Assembly (NCBI RefSeq): GCF_009792235.1
Contig: NZ_CP046973.1
Coordinates: 1,922,001-1,986,000, forward strand
Reading direction: 5' to 3'
DNA: 64,000 nucleotides
Source: Microcystis aeruginosa FD4
GTDB taxonomy: Bacteria > Cyanobacteriota > Cyanobacteriia > Cyanobacteriales > Microcystaceae
Shown piece by piece: positions 39,830 through 48,030 of this stretch (its first letter is position 1; the number at the start of each line of letters is the position of its first letter). The translations under genes were made by a program, and so were the position numbers. Under the pieces are notes generated by a model that saw only the letters and a program-made list of their open reading frames with translations, searched no databases and was not told the origin of the DNA.

Positions 39830-41491
39830 TTATTGGAGGATACTGGCAACCTTGGCGCTTACATCTGGTTGAGTTTCAGCGTAGATATTTTGACGAGCAG
39901 CGGCGATTTCTGTGTAAGCTTGACGCACTTCCGAGTTAACTGCCACCGTTTTCACATCGTAGATACGGGTAGCCAGTTGGGGATAGAAACCGATAGCGAC
40001 AATCAAAGCGAGGAAAGAGACAGCGATAAAGATTTCTCTGGGTTTAGCGTCAATATATTCTGATTCGTGAGGGAGAGCACAGCTAGTACCGAAACAAACT
40101 GCTTGTTCGTTGCTTTTGTTGGGGAGAATGTTAGTAATATCGCAGGAAGAACCATCTCCGTAGAAAACTTGACGAAGCATGGAGAGTAGATAAATCGGGG
40201 TGAGGATTAAACCAACGGAAGCGAGGAAGACAGTCACAACCCGGAAGGTTTGGCTATAAACGTCACTGCTAGTGACACCGATGAATACAGTAATTTCGCT
40301 GGCAAAACCGCTCATTCCGGGTAACGCTAGGGAAGCCATGGCCCCGGCAGTAAAGAGAGCGAAAACTTTCGGCATCGCTTGGGCAATCCCACCCATCTCG
40401 TTTAAAGCTAAGGTATGGGTGCGGTCGTAGGTGACACCAGCAAGGAAGAACAAGACGGCGGCAATTAAACCATGGGAGAGCATTTGTAACATAGCACCGC
40501 TAATACCCACATCGGTAAAGGAAGCAATCCCTAAAAGGACGAATCCCATGTGTGAAACCGAGGAATAAGCGAGACGGCGTTTCATGTTTTGTTGACCGAA
40601 GGAAGCGAAAGCACCGTAGATAATATTGACGACACCGAGAATCGCTAGAATCGGAGCAAAGTATATATGTGCATCGGGTAGAAGCCCCATATTAAGGCGG
40701 ATTAAACCATAACCACCCATTTTGAGGAGAACACCAGCGAGAATCATCGATACAGGTGCAGAAGCTTCACCGTGAGCATCGGGGAGCCAAGTATGGAGGG
40801 GGAAGATGGCGAGTTTGACCCCGAAAGCGATTAATAAACCAGCGTAAAGGACTAATTCTAAAGCGAGGGGATAATCTTTAAATCCTAATTCCGCCATATC
40901 AAAGGTCATCGCACCACCACCGTAAAGGGCCATGGCTAGACCGGCAACGAGGATGAAGATAGAAGCGGCGGCGGTGTATAGTAAGAATTTAGTGGCGGCA
41001 TAACGACGTTTTTGACCACCCCAGATGGAAACGAGTAGATAAACGGGAATTAACTCGATTTCCCACATTAAGAAGAATAATAATAAGTCTTGGGCGACGA
41101 AAACACCAATCTGAGCGGCGTAGAGCAACAGCATCAGGAAGTAGAATAAACGGGGTTTGCGGTCCACTTGCCACGCGGCCAAGATAGAAAGGGTTGTCAC
41201 CAATCCTGCTAATAAAACTAACGGTGCCGAGATACCATCCACCGACACCGCCCAACTTAAACCAATTTGGGGAACCCAATCGATTTTTTCCACTAATTGT
41301 AGGTTGGGGTTGCTTAAATCATATTTTTGTAAAAAGACGTAGCACATTAATATAAAGTCTGCTAGTCCGACTCCAAGAGCGAACCAACGAACAGTTTTTC
41401 CTTCCTTGTCGGGGATTACAGGGATTAGGAAAGAGGCAAGCAGGGGGAGCAAAATGATGGCAGTGAGCCAGGGGAAGTTAGCCGTTAGCAT
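39830..41491 (-). CDS. ndhD: NAD(P)H-quinone oxidoreductase subunit 4 (NdhD)
   Basis: 553-residue antiporter-like membrane subunit of photosynthetic NDH-1, with about 14 helices. Conserved features include the helix with LLLFFLMWEIELIPVYLL (key Glu), the KLAIFPLHTWLPDAHGEA loop, the lysine-bearing SMILAGVLLKMGGYGL, and RLAYSSVSHMGFVLLG. The sequence is of the NdhD1/NdhD2 type used in respiration and cyclic electron flow, rather than the CO2-uptake NdhD3/D4, but I cannot be sure of the paralogue. ndhF is not adjacent. A strong terminator follows. Confidence 0.94.
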   Translation of the reverse strand: MLTANFPWLTAIILLPLLASFLIPVIPDKEGKTVRWFALGVGLADFILMCYVFLQKYDLSNPNLQLVEKIDWVPQIGLSWAVSVDGISAPLVLLAGLVTTLSILAAWQVDRKPRLFYFLMLLLYAAQIGVFVAQDLLLFFLMWEIELIPVYLLVSIWGGQKRRYAATKFLLYTAAASIFILVAGLAMALYGGGAMTFDMAELGFKDYPLALELVLYAGLLIAFGVKLAIFPLHTWLPDAHGEASAPVSMILAGVLLKMGGYGLIRLNMGLLPDAHIYFAPILAILGVVNIIYGAFASFGQQNMKRRLAYSSVSHMGFVLLGIASFTDVGISGAMLQMLSHGLIAAVLFFLAGVTYDRTHTLALNEMGGIAQAMPKVFALFTAGAMASLALPGMSGFASEITVFIGVTSSDVYSQTFRVVTVFLASVGLILTPIYLLSMLRQVFYGDGSSCDITNILPNKSNEQAVCFGTSCALPHESEYIDAKPREIFIAVSFLALIVAIGFYPQLATRIYDVKTVAVNSEVRQAYTEIAAARQNIYAETQPDVSAKVASILQ

Positions 41492-41614
41492 GGCGGTAAG
41501 AAAAAATACCTATTTGGTTATGTGTTCATTCTAGGCGACTTTGTAAAATTTTGTTAATATTTTTTACCAAGTTCTACTATAGATTTTCTTCAATGATCCC
41601 CGCATTGTGATTGA

Positions 41615-42316
41615 TCAGCCCAAATAAGCTTGTTTGACGCGCTCATCCTTGAGTAAATCCCCAGCTTCTCCTGCGATAGTCAAGCGACCAGCTTCCAAAA
41701 CATAGCCTCGATTGGCAGTTTCTAGAGCCAAATTGGCATTTTGTTCCACTAACAGGATAGTTACTCCCGATTCGTTTAATTGACGGATAATACTGAAGAT
41801 TTCCCGCACTATCTGCGGCGCTAGTCCTAAACTGGGTTCGTCTAGTAACAATAACTTGGGACGACTCATTAAAGCTCTGGCGATCGCCAGCATCTGTTGT
41901 TCCCCACCGCTTAGGGTTCCCGCTAACTGCTCTCGGCGCTCCGATAGTCGGGGAAACAGTTGCCACTGCTCTTCCATATCACTTTTTACTCCTCGGCGAT
42001 CGCTTCTCGTATAGGCCCCTAACTGCAAATTTGTCAACACTGTTTGACGAGCTAAGATTCTTCTCCCTTCCGGACTATGGGCAATTCCCCGTTTAACGAT
42101 TTCATGGGGCGGTAAATGGGTAATATCTTGACCCTGATAGATTATTCGCCCCGTCTTTGCCGTTAAAAGCCGAGATATCGTCTTTAGAGTCGTCGTTTTT
42201 CCTGCTCCGTTCGCTCCAATCAGGGTGACAATTTCCCCCGTTTCTACCCTTAAACTAACCTGCTCTAATGCCTTTATTCCGCCATAATTAACCGATAAAT
42301 CGCTAATTTCTAACAT
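41615..42316 (-). CDS. livF: Branched-chain/neutral amino acid ABC transporter ATP-binding protein (LivF/NatE)
   Basis: 233-residue ABC ATPase. Walker A is GANGAGKTT, the signature is LSGGEQQMLAIARAL, Walker B is LLLLDEPSLGLAP, and the final VEQNANLAL with its His-loop equivalent follows. LivF-type landmarks include HLPPHEIVKRGIAHSPEGRR. In cyanobacteria the equivalent is NatE of the neutral amino acid permease. The other components (livG, permeases, binding protein) are not in this window. I start at ATG 42316; a TTG at 42328 is less likely. Confidence 0.93.
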   Translation of the reverse strand: MLEISDLSVNYGGIKALEQVSLRVETGEIVTLIGANGAGKTTTLKTISRLLTAKTGRIIYQGQDITHLPPHEIVKRGIAHSPEGRRILARQTVLTNLQLGAYTRSDRRGVKSDMEEQWQLFPRLSERREQLAGTLSGGEQQMLAIARALMSRPKLLLLDEPSLGLAPQIVREIFSIIRQLNESGVTILLVEQNANLALETANRGYVLEAGRLTIAGEAGDLLKDERVKQAYLG

Positions 42317-42344
42317 AAACCCAGTCAAATCCCAATAGGATCAC

Positions 42345-42430
42345 TATAGCAGTGATCAGTTACCAGTGATCAGTGATCAGTTATCAGTGATCAGCTACCA
42401 GTTACCAGTTATCAGTTATCGGTGATCAGA
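42345..42430. repeat. Heptanucleotide array (CAGTGAT/CAGTTAC)
   Basis: About eleven heptamers of the TCAGTGA/TCAGTTA type lie immediately upstream of the livF gene. A shorter similar array at 42595-42635 abuts the end of rlpA. Between them (42450-42590) no gene is convincing. Confidence 0.75.
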
Positions 42431-42638
42431 TGTGAGTTTTTAGTCAGTCCCGATGAAAAAATTTTCACCCCCACAGATGAAAGAGGTTTCCTTCCCTACA
42501 CCCCACACCCCACACCCTACACCCTCTTTCAAGTCAGGGATAAGGAAGAAGTTCGAGCATTTGTACTAAAATTTCCAAGACGCAGATTAACAGTGCTGTC
42601 TTTTCACTGCTTACTGTTTACTGATCACTGATCACTGA

Positions 42639-43376
42639 TTATCTGCCTAAAACTTCCAAGACCACTGGGGCAACTCCCGATTGGAAGACACCGATAATCG
42701 CTGCCGCACCTCTGGAGAGGTCGATGACGCGACCACCGCTAAACGGACCGCGATCGTTAATTCGCACCACCACCGAGCGCCCATTACGCAGATTAGTTAC
42801 CCTAACCTTGGTGCCGAAAGGTAGATAGCGATGGGCGGCAGTTAAACCACTAGAGTTAAAAGTCTCACCACTAGCGGTGCGACGACCGTGGAAACCGGAA
42901 CCATACCAAGAGGCCATTCCCTTTTTACGGGGGCGACTGCTGGTTTTTACCGCTTGGCTTGTTTTCGGCTTCTCTGGCGGTGTCACTGAGGCAGGATTGC
43001 TGGCCGGGGCCGGCTTGACTTGATTGGGTTGTGATTGGGGTTGTATCGTCGAAGGAATGGCCTCTTGGGTCCGGGGTGTAACGCTTGCAGGGACGGTATT
43101 TTCTTTGTCCACTAGGGACTCCAAAGTCTTTAGAATTTCGTTAGCATTATCTTGAACAGAACGTGATAATTTAATATCCGAATCAGCTGTTCGACTATTA
43201 GAAAAAGCGGACAGAACGGTTTGAGTAGTTGACTCGATAACAGTTTGACGACCTACGCTAATATCCGTCAGGCTGTTGCTGTGTCCTGCTGTCTGGGAAC
43301 AAATTATCGAGGCTGTAGTCCCCACTACGGTAAGGGCAGTTACAGCTTGTAGTTTGTTGATCAGTTGTTTATTCAT
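42639..43376 (-). CDS. rlpA: RlpA-like septal ring lytic transglycosylase family protein
   Basis: 245-residue exported protein. An N-terminal signal or anchor (about residues 10-28) is followed by a long Ser/Thr/Pro-rich linker (about 45-150) and a C-terminal double-psi beta-barrel domain with MASWYGSGFHGRRTASGE, PFGTKVRVTNLRNGRSVVV and RINDRGPFSGGRVIDLS. The catalytic Glu/His/Asp set of the RlpA/expansin-like barrel appears present. It probably acts on peptidoglycan in the periplasm. The mRNA leader carries a perfect 13-bp hairpin directly upstream of the start codon. Confidence 0.88.
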   Translation of the reverse strand: MNKQLINKLQAVTALTVVGTTASIICSQTAGHSNSLTDISVGRQTVIESTTQTVLSAFSNSRTADSDIKLSRSVQDNANEILKTLESLVDKENTVPASVTPRTQEAIPSTIQPQSQPNQVKPAPASNPASVTPPEKPKTSQAVKTSSRPRKKGMASWYGSGFHGRRTASGETFNSSGLTAAHRYLPFGTKVRVTNLRNGRSVVVRINDRGPFSGGRVIDLSRGAAAIIGVFQSGVAPVVLEVLGR

Positions 43377-43393
43377 AGACTTTCTTATTGTGC

Positions 43394-43435
43394 GTTAGCA
43401 AGTTCCCAATGCAAAGCAAAAAGGAACTTGCTAAC
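43394..43435 (-). promoter_or_regulatory. Perfect 13-bp hairpin in the rlpA leader
   Basis: GTTAGCAAGTTCC and GGAACTTGCTAAC flank a 16-base loop, ending about 17 bases before the rlpA start codon on the minus strand. No poly-T tract follows, so it does not look like a terminator. It could occlude the ribosome site or belong to a larger leader structure. Confidence 0.6.
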
Positions 43436-44064
43436 ATTCCTTTGTGCTTGCAGAGCTAACTTGGTTGCGTTCTGTTCAACCCTATCACGGAAAATCGGTT
43501 GGTCATTACGAGAATTTATATCGTTATCGGGCAAGAGAATCAAAAATTTAAATAAAGGGTTGACTTGCGCTAAAAACCAAGTTAAGATGGTAAGTTTTGA
43601 ATTTTTTGTGTCCTAGAGGGGGTCAAGGTTAGGAAAACTTGGGGAATTAGTCAAATTTCGAGAGGGAATAATGCTAGTATTGACAAGGCTTTCAAGGATT
43701 ATCAGCCTCCCTCGATTTCCCTCTATAAATGCAGATAATAGTTAATAAAACTGTTATCTTCGCTACAAAAAAACAGATTTTTAATATCAATGTTAAATCG
43801 GACTAAGGATCAGAGATTAAAAATTATAATAGGGGCTTGACAAGGAACTAAAAATAAGCTGTTATTAGCCAAACTTAACAACGCAATCAGAAATGTTAAT
43901 ACAGGCTAATACTAAATCCTGTTTAAAAGGGATAGGGAAGTGGGGAAGTGGGGAAGTGGGGAGTATTTTCAGTAAACAGTAAAAAGTAATCAGTGAACTG
44001 AAACTCGCATCTGATCACTGAATACTCACTCCTAACCCCACGAAAAGCTTTTTCGGCAAACCCT

Positions 44065-44178
44065 GGCGTTGCATAATAGAGATAGGAATCTTCTTTTGTG
44101 GGATTTTTAAAAACTAGACTCAAACTAACTTTTGGATACGAGGCCCAGTTGCCATTCATCCCTTGATTCAGCAACGCC
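44065..44178. mobile_element. Family-2 MITE, second copy (114 bp)
   Basis: GGCGTTGCATAATAG at the left and GATTCAGCAACGCC at the right are terminal inverted repeats. The interior matches 19067-19179 in reverse orientation, for example CTTCTTTTGTGGGATTTTTA. Confidence 0.82.
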
Positions 44179-44263
44179 TAATTTTTTTATCAGAGATTAT
44201 CGACACAAACAGAAGCATAAATCGTAGGGTGTGAAGTGCGAAAACGTAACGCACCAATTTAAT

Positions 44264-44365
44264 AATAAGGGACTTGCGTGGGAATAATATCCCAGCTTTG
44301 AAAATCGCTCTGTAGAAGAATCAGACCAGCCCTATGGCACATTATCAAAGCGCAAGTCCCTTATT
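44264..44365. mobile_element. Family-4 MITE-like element (102 bp)
   Basis: Perfect ends AATAAGGGACTTGCG and CGCAAGTCCCTTATT. Another single end (CATTATCAAAGCGCAAGTCC) lies at 44726-44748. No coding content is present. Confidence 0.75.
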
Positions 44366-44399
44366 GGAAGGGGGCTGTCAAAGGCTCTCCCCCTACTTA

Positions 44400-44613
44400 G
44401 GGTCTGCTGAATAAATCTAAAAACCTTGTTGGATAGGACTTTTAGACTTTTTTACCCTCAAAAAGTGCCAGCCATTGCGGGGATCGGGGGGAAAATTCAG
44501 GGACTTTTTCTCTGAAAATTAGGTAATTGACCAGATGAAAATTGGTAAAACCCTACACCCTACACCCCACACCCCACACCCTACCCCCACGAGAAACTTT
44601 TTGCCGCATACCC
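44400..44613. mobile_element. Family-1 MITE, copy g (214 bp)
   Basis: Starts GGGTCTGCTGAATAAATC and ends TTTTTGCCGCATACCC, with TACTTA on both sides (44394-44399 and 44614-44619). It is in the opposite orientation to copies b and f, with the same interior. Confidence 0.9.
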
Positions 44614-44757
44614 TACTTAGGGTGATCAGCAAACCCCCTCCGCGCGGAGGGCGCAGGTTCCAGGCGCCCCGACAGTAACGGATTTTGTCCACAATGTAGG
44701 GGCGAACTGCGTTCGCCCAAAAGGTACATTATCAAAGCGCAAGTCCCTAAATTTGCT

Positions 44758-44830
44758 GCGTGGGGTGCGGACTGTTAATTTTGGTTTTTTGTCAGAATTA
44801 GTAACCGCAAACACGCACCCTACAAGATTA
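44758..44830. repeat. 73-bp direct repeat, left copy
   Basis: GCGTGGGGTGCGGACTGTTA through CGCACCCTACAAGATTA. It matches 45476-45548 at 70 of 73 positions in the same orientation. The two copies bracket yefM-yoeB. Confidence 0.85.
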
Positions 44831-44840
44831 GGTGATCGCA

Positions 44841-45107
44841 CTAATCTTGGTAATGATAACGACAGGAAATAACTGTTAGATAATCATCATCGACAACATA
44901 GACAAGACGATTAGCTTCGTCAATGCGACGAGACCAAAAACCTGACAAATTCTCTCTCAAGGGTTCAGGTTTACCGATTCCTTCAAAAGGATTGGCTAGA
45001 GTATCTTGGATCAGCAGATTGATTCTTTTCAGGGTTTTCTTATCCTGAGATTGCCAATAAAGATAATCTTTCCATGCTTTACTACCCCAAGCTAACTTAC
45101 GCATCAA
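44841..45107 (-). CDS. yoeB: YoeB-family mRNA interferase toxin
   Basis: 88-residue RelE-superfamily toxin. Conserved features are WKDYLYWQSQDKKTLKRIN, NPFEGIGKPEPLRENLSGFW, SRRIDEANRLVYVV and the C-terminal catalytic segment ISCRYHYQD (His and Tyr). YoeB binds ribosomes and cleaves mRNA at the A site. The start overlaps the antitoxin gene by 11 bases. Two adjacent Met codons are possible starts. All key residues appear intact. Confidence 0.93.
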   Translation of the reverse strand: MMRKLAWGSKAWKDYLYWQSQDKKTLKRINLLIQDTLANPFEGIGKPEPLRENLSGFWSRRIDEANRLVYVVDDDYLTVISCRYHYQD

Positions 45108-45357
45108 TTAAATCATGTTCTTGTATTTTACCTGCTTTATATTCTGCGATCGCTTCTTCTAAATGTTGAGCATTAGCTGGAGATCTTAAGAGATAAACCG
45201 TTTCCATTAGACTGTCATAATAACTTTTAGACATGATGACAAAATCTTCTGCATCTCTCCTGACAATAACGGTACAGTTTTTGTCATTGGCTACTGTATC
45301 TATTACAGATTTAAAGTTTTTTCGTGCTTCGCTAAAGTTGACAATGTTGACGCTCAT
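45097..45357 (-). CDS. yefM: YefM/Phd-family antitoxin
   Basis: 86-residue antitoxin. The N-terminal Phd/YefM DNA-binding fold is recognisable (NFSEARKNFKSVIDTVANDK, then TVIVRRDAEDFVIMSKSYYD). The C-terminal tail (EEAIAEYKAGKIQEHDLIDA) would bind and block YoeB. The gene is first in the operon, and the pair is normally autorepressed from the promoter just upstream (45358-45470). Confidence 0.92.
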   Translation of the reverse strand: MSVNIVNFSEARKNFKSVIDTVANDKNCTVIVRRDAEDFVIMSKSYYDSLMETVYLLRSPANAQHLEEAIAEYKAGKIQEHDLIDA

Positions 45358-45475
45358 CAGAGTTGTACATAGTTAACTACAAGCATTATTATAGTCTGTC
45401 CCAAGGAAAAAATCTAAATCCCAGGGAAAACTATCCCAAGAAGGCTCCACGCACCAATTTAATGACAAAGTTGGT

Positions 45476-45548
45476 GCGTGGGGCGCGGATTGTTAATTTT
45501 GGTTTTTTGTCAGAATTAGTAGCCGCAAACACGCACCCTACAAGATTA
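45476..45548. repeat. 73-bp direct repeat, right copy
   Basis: Partner of 44758-44830, differing at three positions. Its ends GGTGCGTG and CACGCACC are themselves inverted, so each copy may be a small mobile repeat. Together the two enclose the toxin-antitoxin module in a 0.8-kb unit. Confidence 0.85.
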
Positions 45549-45610
45549 GCAGATTAGCGATATCGTGTGGATACTATCTAAGTTTACCAACTTTAATCGT
45601 TTTTCGTCTA

Positions 45611-46040
45611 TCATTCCGACAAATGAAGAGAACGATTTAAAATATCCTCAATACCGTAGGGACAAACGGGGGGAAACTCTAATCCCGTCTCTCTAAAGGC
45701 ATCGGAACAAGCAACAGCATAGAGTTTAAATAGGCTTTCATCGGTTAAATATCGCTTTAAAACTGGGGCTATCGTCCAAATAAAGCCTAATATTAGCTCT
45801 TTCTCGTTGAATAGTCCCCAGCCAACTGTGCGATCGCCGTTGAGGTTGATAGTCCCACTTTAATAAATGATGCAAAATTAATCTGAGACTAGCGAGTAAG
45901 CGATCGCGCTCCCGTTTCGACAAATCCCGTACCTCTTCGACTAAATTCTCAATATCTAACTCGGAAAACCGACCAGAGGCTAATAAATCGGCCATTTGTT
46001 CGGCCCAAAGTCCAAAGTCTTGCTCATAGGATGCCGTCAT
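45611..46040 (-). pseudogene. DUF29-family protein, single-base frameshift
   Basis: From ATG 46040 (AAGGAGA ribosome site) the protein MTASYEQDFGLWAEQMADLL follows the DUF29 pattern (ENLVEEVRDLSKRERDRL, then LLKWDYQPQRRSHSW). The frame closes early after DDSPSFKAIFNR. Dropping one base from the GGGG run at 45765-45768 restores a continuation, KRYLTDESLFKLYAVACSDA to CPYGIEDILNRSLHLSE, ending at 45611 with the normal family C terminus. It is either a true frameshift or a sequence error. DUF29 function is unknown; the family is common in cyanobacteria. Confidence 0.8.
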
Positions 46041-46078
46041 CGATTTATCTCCTTCTAAGCTCAATTAACATTATATTG

Positions 46079-46102
46079 AACCTCTTGCATAATTAATTTT
46101 TG
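46079..46102. mobile_element. Isolated IS end
   Basis: ACCTCTTGCATAATTAATTT matches the outer end of the IS5-like fragment near 16957-16976. No transposase follows, so this is a solo terminus. Confidence 0.45.
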
Positions 46103-46222
46103 ATGGTTCAAAAACGGCAAAAATAAGGATTAAATGGCATAAAATCTGTAAATAGACCATTTAATTGATTATTATTCATTGATGGCCGAGAAACCGGTGT
46201 CTTTTCAGCGATCGCCGACCAA

Positions 46223-46930
46223 TTAACGGGTTTTGCGTCTTCGGATGACATTATTAGAATAACGAGAAGGTTTTGGCCGGGGTTCTTTTCCCCCTCCCAA
46301 TTCGCGACTAACTTGCTGAAAAATATCCCGTCGCAGCAGAGGATATTCCCCTATCCACTGGTCGAGTTGGGGAAGATGGACATCAGAAAGCTGATTGATA
46401 TCCCCTAAATCGGCATCTCGAGACATTAACAAAGCTTCGGCCACCATCCCGGGACGGATCGATTTATGAATGCGTTTGAGGGGAGCGCGAACGATCGCCG
46501 AGAAGCCAGTTTGATCACCGATTTCTAGATTAATACAGCGTTGGCGATTTTCGATAATCTCTAATTCCCCGCGTTTATTGACCCTTTCTTCTTCCCCGAT
46601 TAATTCCTCGGTTACAAAAGCATCGAAAACGCGACCGCGCCAAAACCCCCCGTAGGGAAGACGACGATAGGTATTATTGCGAACACTGGCCCAATAAACC
46701 GGACCCCAGAGCCAATATAAACCGGCGATAATGTCGAAAATTAGTTTAATCGTTAAACCACCGGGGCCGAATAAATTACCGATTAACCAAGCTGCGGTGA
46801 GAGCGATGACAGAAATGAATAAACGGCGCAGAAAATCAGACCATTTACCCCAATAGTGAGCATACTGGGGACCTGTGGCGATAATCGGGACAATTTGCTC
46901 GATCGATTGACGGGTAAGGGGAACCAACAT
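46223..46930 (-). CDS. Conserved hypothetical membrane protein
   Basis: 235-residue protein with two hydrophobic segments (about residues 36-54 and 58-82), a central soluble part and a basic C-terminal tail (KPSRYSNNVIRRRKTR). The motif YWGKWSDFLRRLFISVIALT leads into the first membrane segment. I recognise it only as the kind of protein conserved across cyanobacteria, with no assigned function. Both neighbours are in other transcription units. The start ATG is followed immediately by the membrane-proximal region, and upstream lie heptamers. Confidence 0.7.
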   Translation of the reverse strand: MLVPLTRQSIEQIVPIIATGPQYAHYWGKWSDFLRRLFISVIALTAAWLIGNLFGPGGLTIKLIFDIIAGLYWLWGPVYWASVRNNTYRRLPYGGFWRGRVFDAFVTEELIGEEERVNKRGELEIIENRQRCINLEIGDQTGFSAIVRAPLKRIHKSIRPGMVAEALLMSRDADLGDINQLSDVHLPQLDQWIGEYPLLRRDIFQQVSRELGGGKEPRPKPSRYSNNVIRRRKTR

Positions 46931-47061
46931 TATCAGTTATCGATTATCAGTTATCAGTTATAGTGTGCCTAATTGATTCGTGAATGGGTAGGCTCTAGAA
47001 GAGGACGTTTACCTTTCATTTAGGTGCGCTATATCAGTTATGACAGCATTTCTCATAACTA
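46931..47061. other. Intergenic stretch without recognised gene
   Basis: It holds a short TTATCAG-type heptamer run (46931-46960) and unremarkable AT-rich sequence before the family-6 repeat. The 47164-47301 stretch just after that repeat is open in the frame of the Uma2 gene but lacks its conserved features. Confidence 0.5.
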
Positions 47062-47145
47062 GATGAAGTGTAACCTAATTTGGTATCGACTACCGATTTC
47101 CCAAAAGGAAAACTTTGTACCTCACCACTAAGATAAATGCTATAG
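47062..47145. repeat. 84-bp dispersed repeat, inverted copy (family 6)
   Basis: AGATGAAGTGTAACCTAATT through GATAAATGCTATA is the reverse complement, with scattered differences, of 38493-38576. Confidence 0.75.
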
Positions 47146-47301
47146 TTTTGGGTAATTGTCTATATGTTGGTCGCCATTCATACTATCGCTAAAAGCGCGG
47201 GACTTCTGGCGAAATTTCAGTTAAAAATTAAATCCCTCAAGAAGTCCAATGAAACAATCTATAATAAAATCAATGCTGTTTTGTTCCCAAAGACTGCCAC
47301 C

Positions 47302-48030
47302 ATGACTTCTTCCCCAGTTAAATCCTTAAATTCTCAGACTGTAACCACTCGACATTTACCCCCGTTAGAAAATGGGGATCGCTTAATTCGTCCCGAATTC
47401 GAGCGCCGTTATCAAGCTATGCCAGGATTAAAAAAAGCCGAACTTATCGAAGGAGTTGTGTATATGGCATCCCCATTACGGTTTAAATTTCATGCTGAAC
47501 CCCATGGAGGTTTAATCACTTGGTTGGGAGTTTATCAAGCTGCTACACCCCAAGTACAAATGGGTATTGAGCCAACCGTTCGCTTGGATATCGACAACGA
47601 ATTACAGCCAGATGGGGTGTTATTAATTAGCCAAGAAAGCGGGGGAAAATCAACCCTAAGTGTAGAGGGATACCTAGAAGGAGCACCGGAATTAGTCGTA
47701 GAAATTGCCGCTAGTAGTGCCGCCATAGATTTAGGTGATAAAAAACGTGCTTATCGACGCAGTGGCATTCAAGAATACCTTGTTTGGCAGGTATTTGATC
47801 AAAAAATTGATTGGTTTAGTTTACAAGATGGCGATTATATTTCTTTGTTACCCAACCAAGAAGGGGTGATTTGCTCTCTAGTATTTCCTGGTTTGTGGTT
47901 AGATATTTCAGCCATGCTCAACGGCAATATGTCACGGGTGTTAGACAGCTTAAAGGCTGGAATTAACTCGGCAGAGCATCAAGAATTTATCCAAAAGTTA
48001 ATCCCAGCGCAGTCGGGGGAAGCCAAATGA
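47302..48030 (+). CDS. Uma2-family (DUF820) putative endonuclease-fold protein
   Basis: 242 residues from ATG 47302. The Uma2 features are present: ELIEGVVYMASPLRFKFHAE at the N terminus, the acidic LQPDGVLLIS, APELVVEIAASSAAIDLGDK and RRSGIQEYLVWQV. These correspond to a PD-(D/E)xK-like nuclease fold. The family is hugely expanded in cyanobacteria and its biological role is uncertain. The stop overlaps the start of the CbiG-CobJ gene by four bases, suggesting translational coupling, although no functional link to cobalamin is known. A start at 47164 would add 46 unconvincing residues. Confidence 0.85.
   Translation: MTSSPVKSLNSQTVTTRHLPPLENGDRLIRPEFERRYQAMPGLKKAELIEGVVYMASPLRFKFHAEPHGGLITWLGVYQAATPQVQMGIEPTVRLDIDNELQPDGVLLISQESGGKSTLSVEGYLEGAPELVVEIAASSAAIDLGDKKRAYRRSGIQEYLVWQVFDQKIDWFSLQDGDYISLLPNQEGVICSLVFPGLWLDISAMLNGNMSRVLDSLKAGINSAEHQEFIQKLIPAQSGEAK

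Larger units (their letters stand above)
43620..44840. other. Repeat-rich gap between rlpA leader and yoeB
   Basis: About 1.2 kb without a supported gene. In order it holds: plain AT-rich sequence (43620-43900), a single family-3 end (43909), an AAGTGGGG octamer array (about 43935-43960), a family-2 MITE, a family-4 element, a family-1 MITE, a lone family-4 end at 44726-44748, and a 73-bp repeat copy at 44758-44830. It appears to be a preferred landing zone for short elements. Confidence 0.7.

Noticed and set aside
43380..43620. c-di-AMP (ydaO) riboswitch upstream of rlpA
   Set aside because: The conserved core sequences were not found by eye. Only the simple hairpin is supported.
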